A DNA stretch of 64,000 nt from Lyophyllum atratum (taxonomy: Eukaryota; Basidiomycota; Agaricomycetes; Agaricales; Lyophyllaceae), in the NCBI GenBank assembly GCA_014905825.1, contig JACGCN010000052.1:124001-188000 (forward strand), read 5' to 3'. The notes below the pieces were generated by a model. The model saw only the letters and a list, made by a program, of their open reading frames with translations, was not told where the DNA came from and searched no databases. Made by a program: the position numbers and the translations under genes. Each line of letters begins with the position of its first letter. Position 1 is the first letter of the stretch. This document shows positions 23,035 to 32,168 of this stretch, piece after piece.

Positions 23035-23104
23035 AGATTTAACGGGAGAAGCCACGTCAATCTAGCTCAGAGACGAGAAGGCGAACGGGAGAAGCCACGG
23101 ACGC
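23035..23104 (-). promoter_or_regulatory. Two hairpins with constant loop just upstream of element 1 ORF3
   Basis: Both contain GGAGAAGCCA (plus-strand sense) as loop: 23045-23054 with stem AGATT..ACG/CGT.AATCT (23035-23063), and 23088-23097 with stem GCG..CG/CG..CGC (23081-23104). The same loop with unrelated perfect stems occurs twice in each LTR. The array ends about 7 nt before the ORF3 ATG, suggesting an RNA signal for ORF3 expression or packaging; this is inference. Confidence 0.6.
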
Positions 23105-23556
23105 AGTTTATTATGGGTTGTTCCTTCGATTGGGGAAATCGATGAAGAGGGTATCCCCCATCGCCAGGGTCCTTTAAGGTCGGAGCTAGCCATCCGAATC
23201 CGTTATCCGAGCGTCTAAGCGAGTCCGGCCATCAGTTACCGAGTTCGCGTTGATGGACATGGAGTGAGGTGAGGTGAAATGTGAGGTTAGCGGCTGCCAG
23301 GTCGGTAAGTAAAAGAAAGAAATCGTAACGCAGCTGTCTGCTTTTCGTAAAAGATGAGAGATAATGAGAAAAGAAAAGAAATCATGAAGAGAACAAAGAG
23401 AATAAGAACGCGAAGAGAGAAGCAAAAGGAAAATGAGTCGTCCAGACGAGTTCAGCCATAAGCGATCAAATCACGGAGAATTGTCGGTCTCTCCCGTTTC
23501 AACCGAAGGTGAAGCATGGCTCCTCGTTTGGGTGTTTTTGTTTGTATCTGTAGGAG
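23105..23556. other. Element 1 pol-ORF3 spacer
   Basis: Purine-rich on the plus strand (AGAGAAAAGAAAAG runs at 23310-23430), hence a long pyrimidine-rich leader in the element transcript. No gene seen. Confidence 0.5.
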
Positions 23557-24756
23557 TTAGAGGCGATTAGCCTTCTTGTACTCCCTCAACATCTGTCGAG
23601 CGTTGCTGAGGTGTTTCTCCGGCTCCCAGGTGTCGAATTGCGGGCCATATCCTTCCCATCGAACGAGGTAGCGGAGTCCCACTCCTTTGCCATGATTTTT
23701 GTGTGCTATAATTCGCTCCACGTCGTATTCCATTTTAGCTGGCTTCTTCGACCTGGTCTCCGGCAATACGGTCCTATTCTCTCCCGGTGTCCCATCCCGA
23801 TACTTTTTCAAATGATCGATGTTGAACACCGGGCTTCCCGGGTACTTGCTGTTTAACCTTAATCGGTAGACCTTGTCGTTGATCCTTTGCACAACTTCGA
23901 AGGGACCTATCCACCTCTGGGCCAGCTTCGCTCCCTCTCCCTTGGACTCGATCCATTCCAGGGAGTGAGGGTTTACCAACACCATGTCGCCCTTTTCTAG
24001 CTTTGGTACGTCCTTTCGTCCTTCGTTATAGCTTCGTGCTTGGGTTTCTTGAGCTCTAGCTATCGCTAGTCGGGCGCTTTCACGGTGCAAGCTCAGGTTT
24101 TCCAGAAAGGCGGAAGCTTCCCCGGTCAGTCCATAAGTGGGTCCCAAGAGCGGTTTTTCGTTCAAAAAGTCCAGAGGGGTCCTAGGCTCAAAGCCGTGTA
24201 GGAGGAAGAAGGGAGTGCATCCGAGTGAAGCGTGGTGGTTTGTGTTATAGGCGAATTCTAGTATGTGAATCCATTTCGACCATGAAGTTCGGTCTGATCC
24301 CACATATGCTCGCAGCATCGTCTCCAGGGTACGGTTTACTATTTCGGTTTGTCCATCGTGTTGCGGGTGGTGAGAAGAAGACAAGGACATTTTCGTTTTC
24401 AGACATTTCGCGATTCCCTTCCAGAAATCGGACGTCCACCGAGGATCCCTGTCTGTAATTATGCTGGTAGGCATGCCGTATTTGCATACTATGTGAATGA
24501 AGAATAATTCGCCAAATCCTTCGGCTGTAAGACCTGTCGTAGTGGGTATAAAGTGCGCATGCTTCGTGAGCCTATCCACCACGACGAATATTGCATTATA
24601 GTCTTCCGACCATGGCAGATTAACCACGAAGTCCATCGAGACAGATTCATAGGGTCTACCGGGTATTGGGTTAGGAATGAGATACCCGTAACGGTTGAAA
24701 TGAGCGGGTTTGGTTTTCTGACAGACGTCACAGGTCGCGCAAAATCGTAAAAACAT
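23557..24756 (-). CDS. Element 1 pol, integrase plus chromodomain part
   Basis: Continues pol after a one-base frame break near 24743. It starts with the CDVCQ half of the integrase HHCC zinc finger. The core follows with Asp in SMDFVVNLPW, Asp in ITDRDPRW and Glu in HPQHDGQTEIVNRTLE, and all three catalytic acids are present. A GPY-type region (LAQRWIGPFEVVQRINDKVYRL) and a C-terminal chromodomain (YDVERIIAHK to WEGYGPQFDTWEPEKHL) place it among chromoviruses, whose chromodomain guides integration to marked chromatin. Confidence 0.9.
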   Translation of the reverse strand: MFLRFCATCDVCQKTKPAHFNRYGYLIPNPIPGRPYESVSMDFVVNLPWSEDYNAIFVVVDRLTKHAHFIPTTTGLTAEGFGELFFIHIVCKYGMPTSIITDRDPRWTSDFWKGIAKCLKTKMSLSSSHHPQHDGQTEIVNRTLETMLRAYVGSDRTSWSKWIHILEFAYNTNHHASLGCTPFFLLHGFEPRTPLDFLNEKPLLGPTYGLTGEASAFLENLSLHRESARLAIARAQETQARSYNEGRKDVPKLEKGDMVLVNPHSLEWIESKGEGAKLAQRWIGPFEVVQRINDKVYRLRLNSKYPGSPVFNIDHLKKYRDGTPGENRTVLPETRSKKPAKMEYDVERIIAHKNHGKGVGLRYLVRWEGYGPQFDTWEPEKHLSNARQMLREYKKANRL

Positions 24757-27700
24757 CTGCCTTCATTCGGTGCCAGTAGAACCTGGGACTTATAGATTCC
24801 CATAGTTTCTTGGGACCTGCATGAGCGGATTTCAGAGCGTTCTCGTGAGCCTCCGTCAAAATCCTGCTTTTCTGATTAGCCGGCACGCATAATCGAGGTT
24901 GATAGTCTGCATCGAGGAAGAAGAGGAGACCGTGCTCGTCCTTGAAGAATCTGCGCCCGGGTACCCACTTGTCGGTGTCCGAATCGTCACTCGACCAAGT
25001 TCCAGCCAAATTCGGATCCGCTGCGTAGCCCTTGACGAATTCCTTTCTAAACTCTGGATCCATCTGAACGTGCATACTAGGGGGAGGATTCATAGCCGCC
25101 CAGTATTCCTCAGAAACTTTGACCGTATCCAGTTCCTTATCCTCCTCGTTCTCCGGTACTGGGGACTTGGATGTACTGGCTTCTGATGTCTCCACTGGAG
25201 CTTCGTTTTGAGGATCTTCGACGTTGACAGCTGCCTTCGTTTGCGAACGAGTTTTCCGCAATTCGGAGGCTAACGCCCACACTGACTGGGTTCCCTCTAA
25301 ACAATCTTCGATGTCCCATGCCACGAATGTGGCCCTTTTAGCGGGCATCCCTTCGAAAGCCTTTTCCTGGGCTTCTATAAGGTCTGAATCCGTTTGAATA
25401 GATGGTGATCCCTCTCCTTTTGGCGACACGTGCGAAGGAGGCGCTCTTGGTAGTCTCGACAATGGGTCGACGTTCGAATGCACTCTTCCGGCTCTGTGAA
25501 CGATCTCCAGATTTGGAGCATATGCTGAAAACACGGCCCCCCAGGACGCCAGCCTTCTGTTGGAATTCTCGTACGTCCTTGCCCATTGGAGCGCGGAGTG
25601 ATCTGTAACGAGCGTAACCCTTTCGCCTTCTATGTAAGGTTGGAATTTGACCAGGCCTTCCTTCGCTGCCAGCGCTTCTCTTTCCATTGTCGAGTACCGC
25701 GTCTCTGCTCCCTTGAAGCTTCTCGACCAGTAAGCGATGACTCTCTCGACGTGCACTGTCGTACCCTCAAAGGTCTCTCCCCAAGTATCGGGTTCAGGTT
25801 CCCGGTCTAGTTTCCCTCCCACGTTTACCGTGAGTTTAGGAGGAGGTAGACCGGCCTTGAAAGCTTTCTCCAGACGGGTATACGCCCGTGTGTCTGCCAG
25901 GTCTTTGACAAGGATAGGTTGGATTTGCTGTAGCGCGCATCCTGCAGCCTCGTCCGAAGCATCAGTATAGAGTCTGTAGGGTCGGCCTTCGATCGGGTGA
26001 CCTAACACTGGAGCTGAGCGAAGGGCCTCTTTTGCTGCGTTAAATGCATGCTGTTCCTCTGCCCCCCAAATCCAACGTGCTCCTTTCCGAAGGAGGTGGA
26101 ATAACGGCGCGCAAATGCTGGCGTAATAGGGTATAAAAGCTGAGAAATAGACCACCATGCCCAAGAATGTCTGCAGTTGTGACAGGCGCCACGGACTCTC
26201 CAAGTCCAAGATAGCCTTCACCTTCTCCTCGTGTGTGGAGAGCCCCAATCTAGACACCTTGTGTCCCAGTAGTAATATCGAGTCGTAGAATAAATGGCAT
26301 TTCGTGGGGGACAGCGTGATACCCGAAGCCTCGATAGCGCCTAATACCGCATCCAGGTGTTCGATGTGCTCCTCGTAAGACTTCGAAAATATGACGATGT
26401 CGTCTATATAAACCAGGCAGAAGATCCACAAGTACGGGGCTAGAATGCCCTGCATCACGCGCTGGAAAATGGATGGCCCATTTCGTAGCCCGAAAGGCAT
26501 CCTTTTGAATTGAAATAGCCCCCTGTGAGTCCTGAAAGCGGTTTTCTCGACCTCGGATTCGTCGAACTCTAGTTGAGTAAAGCCGGCTAAAGCGTCCAAG
26601 CTCGATAGAACTTGTGCGCCCGCCAGCGATGATAGAATTTCCGACTGTCGAGGGATTGGGAACTCGTCCGGAATGGTAACCGCGTTCAACTTCCTGTAGT
26701 CGACGCAAAACCTAGGTTTTCCGTTGCGGTAGGCTATGACCACGGGCGCACTCCATGGGCTCCTTGATGGTTCAATAACGCCTAGCTCAAACCATTTGTC
26801 CATCTGTTCATCCATGACTGCCCGTTTTGCCGGGGAACTACCGTACATAGGCACCGCAATCGGAACTTGGCCGTCCGCTGTACGTATGTGAACCTTTGCA
26901 GGATAGTTGCCTAGCCGTCCGTCGAATCCAAATGCTTTGACCCTTCGTCGAAGCATTGCCCATGCTCGCTCCTTCAACTCCTCTGGTAGCGATCCTACGT
27001 CGATTAATTCTTCCATCCTTGCGGAGGGGTATACTGTTGGATCTGGCATAGCCGCTGTCTTGGGGCCAATCTCTTCAGTCTCGTCACTTTCCGCTGTTGG
27101 TTCCTTTGGACCGTCCATAGCAATGTTTATGATGGCGGCCATAGCTTCTGCTTTCTTGCGTAAGTCTTCACCGCCTGGGCTACCCCTCTCGTTGTCGAAG
27201 AACTCTTGCGGGTCGGTTATGGTCCCAATCACTTCCCCTTTGCGAATATATTTTGGCGTGTCTGAAGGGTTCGAAACCGGGACTATAGGGTGTCGACCTG
27301 AGATCAAGATGTTCGGCACGGCCAGCAAAGATCCGTTGTGATTAGATAACAGGTTCTTTTCCACCAACCATTCTCGATCCTCTGTAAAGTTTCCCTCCAC
27401 CCGTATGTTATGACATTCGTGCGGTTTTAACTTGTAATCTTCAGCCGATCTTATGGTCCTTGCGTCCTCGCCCAGTTTCGCCTTTCTTCGACGTCTTCGA
27501 GCCTGGGCCCTACGGTGAGTTTTGGCCTTCGTGAATTTGCTCGCCAAAGCTACGCTCTGGCGCATTCTAGCGAAGTCTTCTGTTCGTCCCACCCCTTCAG
27601 CTCGTATCGAGTGGTGCGTCCTACCAAAGTGAACTTTCGCTCCTTCATCGATACTCCTGGAGACCGTGATTTCGTACGAGAGTTGGAAGTCTTCTCCTAG

Positions 27701-28906
27701 TAGGATGGGTATCGTCATTCCCGGCACCACGTAAGCCTCAGCTTCCGCCTCGACGAGTTCGTCGTTCTCAGTCAAAGCGAACACTGGGATAGTTACGAAT
27801 CCCAAGATAGATGATTCCTTGTCAGTGAGTTGCCACAAACTCATTCTCTTGCCTTGTTGCAGACGCGGTTTGTGTTTCAGTGAATCGTAGAACTCCTTGG
27901 AGATTAGGGTTATGTCCGCGCATGAGTCCACTCGAAGGTCCGTCTGAACGTTTGCGGTGCTTCCTATCCATCCCTTCATGGCTAACACTGATATTCCCAG
28001 CGCCGAAGCTCCGGGCCTGTGTTTCCTCCATTTCGTCAATTTTACTGGCACTCCGTCCACCTTTGGTGGCGGAAGGTGCGTCTCTGTCCATGATGGATCA
28101 CTCTCGCGTCTCTCCGAGTCCGCCAGGAATGCTTCTCTCGGAGTCCCATCCAGCGGCGTTGTATCCTTTGAAGGTACGCTGAAATCATCAGTTAGCGTTT
28201 CCGACCCCTGATCTGGTCCATCGTTGTCTCGATAGTCGTCCAGGTCTTCGATCAAGTGCTTAGCCGCTTTCGGTTTCTGGGCCATCGCTGCCCAATGCTC
28301 GTCCGGTACTTCCTCGAATGAAGACTTCCGAGTCGTACCTCCCTTGAGCCCTGAATGGGCTTCATCGTCGCGGTTGTCCGTTATAATAGTCCGTTCCGTA
28401 GTCGAATGTTCACCCAAGTTTATAGGACCGTCCTCCATCTCGCTTCCGCGATCTTGATTCCTGCCCGCCATGTTCTTTGCGGTCTTATACCTCCTCTCCT
28501 CTTCTGGCTTCTGGGGAGCCTTCTGTAGAGATTCAGCTGCCGACTCAAAATCCTGTACATCGCTTTGAGGCGTGTAAACCGGAGCATTCACTAGCCGCTG
28601 CTCCAGCAAGACGCTATAGGCGCTATGGTAAGCACTCTCCTCTTCTGGGTTGAGAGTCATCGTAATGTTCGCCCGACGCTTCGCTTGCTGCAGGAATACC
28701 GCCCAGTCGGGGCATTCCTTATCCCAATGATTCTTGCTTCCACAGCACTTGCACGGTGAAGGAGGCAACTTCCCCATCTTCGTCGTGACGTGGTCATTTT
28801 TCTGGAATGGATAGCCTCCAGGGGGAGGCGCTCGCTGCCTTCTTTGAAGGATAGCAAAGCATTCCTTCAGAACTTGGTCGTCCTTGGATCGGTCGGAGAC
28901 ATCCAA
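24728..28906 (-). CDS. Element 1 pol: zinc knuckle, protease, reverse transcriptase, RNase H
   Basis: About 1390 residues. In order: CCHC knuckle CKCCGSKNHWDKEC (about residue 50), aspartic protease at VDSCADITLIS (about residue 325; normally DSGAD), reverse transcriptase (about 640-900, with YIDDIVIFSKS), RNase H beginning YTDASDEAAGCAL with DHSALQW, and the first half of the integrase zinc finger (HENALKSAHAG). The frame stops at 24728 just short of CDVCQ because of a one-base shift. The 5' end overlaps gag in the -1 frame by 40 nt without an obvious slippery heptamer. Confidence 0.9.
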   Translation of the reverse strand: MDVSDRSKDDQVLKECFAILQRRQRAPPPGGYPFQKNDHVTTKMGKLPPSPCKCCGSKNHWDKECPDWAVFLQQAKRRANITMTLNPEEESAYHSAYSVLLEQRLVNAPVYTPQSDVQDFESAAESLQKAPQKPEEERRYKTAKNMAGRNQDRGSEMEDGPINLGEHSTTERTIITDNRDDEAHSGLKGGTTRKSSFEEVPDEHWAAMAQKPKAAKHLIEDLDDYRDNDGPDQGSETLTDDFSVPSKDTTPLDGTPREAFLADSERRESDPSWTETHLPPPKVDGVPVKLTKWRKHRPGASALGISVLAMKGWIGSTANVQTDLRVDSCADITLISKEFYDSLKHKPRLQQGKRMSLWQLTDKESSILGFVTIPVFALTENDELVEAEAEAYVVPGMTIPILLGEDFQLSYEITVSRSIDEGAKVHFGRTHHSIRAEGVGRTEDFARMRQSVALASKFTKAKTHRRAQARRRRRKAKLGEDARTIRSAEDYKLKPHECHNIRVEGNFTEDREWLVEKNLLSNHNGSLLAVPNILISGRHPIVPVSNPSDTPKYIRKGEVIGTITDPQEFFDNERGSPGGEDLRKKAEAMAAIINIAMDGPKEPTAESDETEEIGPKTAAMPDPTVYPSARMEELIDVGSLPEELKERAWAMLRRRVKAFGFDGRLGNYPAKVHIRTADGQVPIAVPMYGSSPAKRAVMDEQMDKWFELGVIEPSRSPWSAPVVIAYRNGKPRFCVDYRKLNAVTIPDEFPIPRQSEILSSLAGAQVLSSLDALAGFTQLEFDESEVEKTAFRTHRGLFQFKRMPFGLRNGPSIFQRVMQGILAPYLWIFCLVYIDDIVIFSKSYEEHIEHLDAVLGAIEASGITLSPTKCHLFYDSILLLGHKVSRLGLSTHEEKVKAILDLESPWRLSQLQTFLGMVVYFSAFIPYYASICAPLFHLLRKGARWIWGAEEQHAFNAAKEALRSAPVLGHPIEGRPYRLYTDASDEAAGCALQQIQPILVKDLADTRAYTRLEKAFKAGLPPPKLTVNVGGKLDREPEPDTWGETFEGTTVHVERVIAYWSRSFKGAETRYSTMEREALAAKEGLVKFQPYIEGERVTLVTDHSALQWARTYENSNRRLASWGAVFSAYAPNLEIVHRAGRVHSNVDPLSRLPRAPPSHVSPKGEGSPSIQTDSDLIEAQEKAFEGMPAKRATFVAWDIEDCLEGTQSVWALASELRKTRSQTKAAVNVEDPQNEAPVETSEASTSKSPVPENEEDKELDTVKVSEEYWAAMNPPPSMHVQMDPEFRKEFVKGYAADPNLAGTWSSDDSDTDKWVPGRRFFKDEHGLLFFLDADYQPRLCVPANQKSRILTEAHENALKSAHAGPKKLWESISPRFYWHRMKADVFTILRDL

Positions 28907-31293
28907 TGTGTCGGAGCTATACTATCACCAGCACTCTCGTCTCCTTCCATCTTCTCGATTTCCGTTGCATTCGCCCGCCTGTATGTTTGGAAGTTTCTAG
29001 GCTTTTCCGTGATTCCCAGCTTTCGTAAGTACCCTTCCAAGTTGTCCGCAGTCAAGTAATTTGAGGAGTCCTGCTGACGCGCTGCATGTATTAATGCGAG
29101 TTCGTGCGTGGTGACTTTCGAGAAGAGGGTTTTGGTATCTCTGATATTTTCCAGGATTAAAATAGGTTTCCAGGCGATTGGAGCCTTCTTCATAATCTCG
29201 TATACCTCCTTGGGACCTCCATCATCGGTAACAACCAGCATTCGGGTGTACATCACTCGTCTCGTGATGAAAGTGGGCGGAGACTCCCGTTCGTGGCCTT
29301 TCTGTCTGAAGCTCTGTGTCTTGTATATCTCATTCATTTCCAATTGCCAGGAGTCGCCAAGGTAATCGTCTCTTATACCTCTGAGGAAGTTCACGTAGTG
29401 GGATCTCATGTTTGCTTGGTCGGTATGGGTGAGAGTAACGAACCAGGATTGCACCGGTGAATTGTCGATTAACTTCTTCCATAACCATTGACCTAATGAT
29501 TGCGGGATATTGCCTCCCAGCGACGCCAACTGTTGTACCTTCCAGAAATATTCTACCGCCGTTCTGTGATTGCCATCCCAGCTCGGGAGGTCATCCGGTT
29601 TCAGTTCCGACTTGATGGTAGGTACGTTCCACCCTCCATTCGGATGAGGCGAGTTCCACTGTCCGCCACCACCACCAGGATTAGGCGGTCCGTTGCCTCC
29701 ACCTCCTCCTCCATTGGCGTTGAAGGATGAGTAATTGCCGGGGCCATTTCCACCGGGATTAGGAGGACCACCGCCTCCTACTGAGTGATTCCAAGGGCCG
29801 CTTCCACCCGGATACGGAGGTCCGCCACCTCCTCCACCTCCCGCGTCGGGAGGACCGCCTCCCCCTCCAGGAGATTCGCCTGAATTCCCAGGTCCCCTGC
29901 TATGGCGAGGAAAGAGGGTTAAAGGTAAGCTACCGCCCCCCGAACTTCCACTTTCAGCGTTCCTTTCACGGTTGTTATTCCCATCTGGATTTTCGCCAGC
30001 CGCATTCCTGGAAGACCCAGTCGGCGGAATCGTTGACGTTGCTGCATGCGTAGTCGAGAATGCTTTATGTTGGGCTTGGTTCCAGGGCGTTCCGAACGCA
30101 GACTTGGATGGGTCAGGAGTAGTTTGGTAAGCTGTCATCGCCGTAGTGGTTCTATCTCTCCAGCTGGGGCCAGCTAATTCCCCGGGATCCGTAGGACCAC
30201 TCGCGGAATTCGCGTAGAAGGGGTTACTTGATGCACTAGCTGGAGTAGCCAACCCATGGAGGACATTAGGAAGGCCTTCTCTCGCTGGGATCTCCATATT
30301 CGGAGGGAATGGAATATTATCAAACATCCCTGACGTCCCTTTGAAAGGAGTACCGCTTCCCAGTAACGCCCCCGCGTCCGGACGTTTTTCTACCGCAGTA
30401 GGAGGATTTAGAGAGCTCTCCACTCGCCAATTTTCAGGACTTGTCAGGTGAGGGGGGATCTCCCGTTGCTTTCCGCTTTTAACATCCGCTTTAGGGGTTC
30501 TCTCGCTCTTCGCGTTCTCTTCACTCTCCAGGTCAGAATAGTCGATTTCGATGAATCTCCCCTTTTCGTCGTAAAAACGGATAGGAGGGTGTCTTTCCGG
30601 CTTTCGATCGGGGAACGCGCGAAAGATTTCGTCAGGAATCGGGGCTAGCTGGCTCCAATTCCTGAAAGTCTTCGTTTTCTCGCGTGAGCTTTCACTTAGT
30701 TGATCTCTGAAGTGAGGAACTCGATCGAACAGTTCTCTCATCTGATCAGAAGCGGTTTCGAGTCTTTCCAGCGGATTGTACAGTTCCGATGCCGTGGAAG
30801 TAGGGGAGGAAATGATGGCTTGCCGATTCTGATATTGGGCTTCGTACTTGTCTAGAGTCTTAATAGACAATTCGATCCGGCGTCTAAGTCCTATCCACGC
30901 AATGTTCAGTAGGCCTAGATCGTTGGTTCCCTTCAATACTTTGAATAGTACTCCTTTCGGATCGACTTTAAAATATCCGGTCCGTTCTTCGCATAGTTCT
31001 GAACATAGCTTCAGGGCGTCTTGTAACTTCCCGACAACGAATCCGAGTTCATACAATAGATCCTTGTTTAGAACGAACCTCGAGAACGTTGACGGGGACA
31101 TGGATACTCCTCGGTCGACGATGTCCGTTTTGCCCAGAGCAGTTCTCTCCGCTATCATCCTCGCTGCGGTCATTATCGATATCTCATCATTCCCCTCTGC
31201 CTCCAGTTCCATCCTTATAGCTGCCATGGGGGAACTCTCGTAGCCATGCTCCATCCCGACTCTCATTTCCATGCTCCTCTCTTCCTCCATCAT
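28867..31293 (-). CDS. Element 1 gag
   Basis: The frame is open from the primer-binding site (31671) but the first ATG is at 31293. Structural-protein features: Thr/Ser/Pro-rich N-terminus, a Gly/Pro-rich linker (about 29640-29900) and a conserved core LPSWDGNHRTAVEYFWKV to YLGDSWQLEMNEIYKTQSFRQKG shared with element 2. Its stop at 28867 lies inside the pol frame. Confidence 0.82.
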   Translation of the reverse strand: MMEEERSMEMRVGMEHGYESSPMAAIRMELEAEGNDEISIMTAARMIAERTALGKTDIVDRGVSMSPSTFSRFVLNKDLLYELGFVVGKLQDALKLCSELCEERTGYFKVDPKGVLFKVLKGTNDLGLLNIAWIGLRRRIELSIKTLDKYEAQYQNRQAIISSPTSTASELYNPLERLETASDQMRELFDRVPHFRDQLSESSREKTKTFRNWSQLAPIPDEIFRAFPDRKPERHPPIRFYDEKGRFIEIDYSDLESEENAKSERTPKADVKSGKQREIPPHLTSPENWRVESSLNPPTAVEKRPDAGALLGSGTPFKGTSGMFDNIPFPPNMEIPAREGLPNVLHGLATPASASSNPFYANSASGPTDPGELAGPSWRDRTTTAMTAYQTTPDPSKSAFGTPWNQAQHKAFSTTHAATSTIPPTGSSRNAAGENPDGNNNRERNAESGSSGGGSLPLTLFPRHSRGPGNSGESPGGGGGPPDAGGGGGGGPPYPGGSGPWNHSVGGGGPPNPGGNGPGNYSSFNANGGGGGGNGPPNPGGGGGQWNSPHPNGGWNVPTIKSELKPDDLPSWDGNHRTAVEYFWKVQQLASLGGNIPQSLGQWLWKKLIDNSPVQSWFVTLTHTDQANMRSHYVNFLRGIRDDYLGDSWQLEMNEIYKTQSFRQKGHERESPPTFITRRVMYTRMLVVTDDGGPKEVYEIMKKAPIAWKPILILENIRDTKTLFSKVTTHELALIHAARQQDSSNYLTADNLEGYLRKLGITEKPRNFQTYRRANATEIEKMEGDESAGDSIAPTHWMSPTDPRTTKF

Positions 31294-31674
31294 CGAAGCG
31301 TCGTCTTGAGCTTTTGTCGAAGTAGTTAGGGGAGATGATTTGATAGGTGTCGCTGATCCTGGTTTCCTTGGATGCACGGCGCTGCTTTTGAGTCCCGAGG
31401 CCTGAGATCGGATATTGAGAGGCGAAGGTTGAGTAGGGTTGCGATATCGGAGCGGGAGACCCGTGAACGTGACTGGTTGCTGTCCGGGTCGAGAACCCGC
31501 GGTAGTCGGGTCGTCTGTAACAGTAACTAGAACTTGGGGACTTTTCTCGGGGGAAATTGAACGAGTTCGTTTGGTGGGGTTGGAAGACGACGTCTTCGCC
31601 TTCGAAGTAGTAAGTGGTTTTGTTGGTCTAGTAACGCCGGCCAGGTTGTCGGTGGTTCCCACAGTGTCCACCTT

Positions 31675-32149
31675 TGTGGAACCTGTGTGAGGATCTCGAG
31701 GTTCCGCGTGGGTGAGCCGAGTGACGGTTATCCTAGCGAGCGCGAATAGACAGGTGACCTAGGTGGAAAGACCTAGAGCAGAGCGTAGTCGAGTTGGTAT
31801 AGCCTCAGCTAGACGTGAATCGATTCCCTTGCTCGGGAGAAGCCACGAGCCAGGAATGTCTTCTCTTCTCGGGAGAAGCCGCGAGAAGTGTTTAGATGAC
31901 GCAGGAGGAACTCGGCGAGGCGAGGCTTTCAGTCCTTGAGGTCACTCGATCACAGGAGCCTCCGAACTTAAGAGTAATACTCAAGTTCAAGGCGTTGTGT
32001 TGTAAAAGAGGATGTATTTGATGTAACTACTCAGACGATTTTATAGCTACGTGACTAAGAGTGACCGTGACCGAGAAAACGTGTATCAGAAAGGATTGGA
32101 AAACATATGTAAGTGAAAAGGTAATGGCAGCGCTTACTGACGCCTCACA
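31675..32149 (-). repeat. 5' LTR of element 1
   Basis: 475 bp and the same as 19802-20276 by eye; carries the same two constant-loop hairpins at 31831-31850 and 31865-31888. Confidence 0.93.
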
Positions 32150-32168
32150 AAAGGCGATGCCAACTAAC

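Larger units (their letters stand above)
19802..32149 (-). mobile_element. Full-length 12.35-kb Ty3/gypsy chromovirus (element 1)
   Basis: Two 475-bp LTRs that I could not tell apart flank gag, pol with chromodomain, and a third ORF, all on the minus strand. The LTRs begin TGTG and end CACA, and the target-site duplication is AAAGG (19797-19801 and 32150-32154). A purine-rich tract (ACAGGGGGGC on the minus strand) abuts the 3' LTR. A TGG-starting primer-binding candidate lies 4 nt inside the 5' LTR. Matching LTRs imply recent insertion, yet the coding part has several lesions. The insertion site is an intron of the gene split between 17350-19761 and 32169-33017. Confidence 0.93.
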
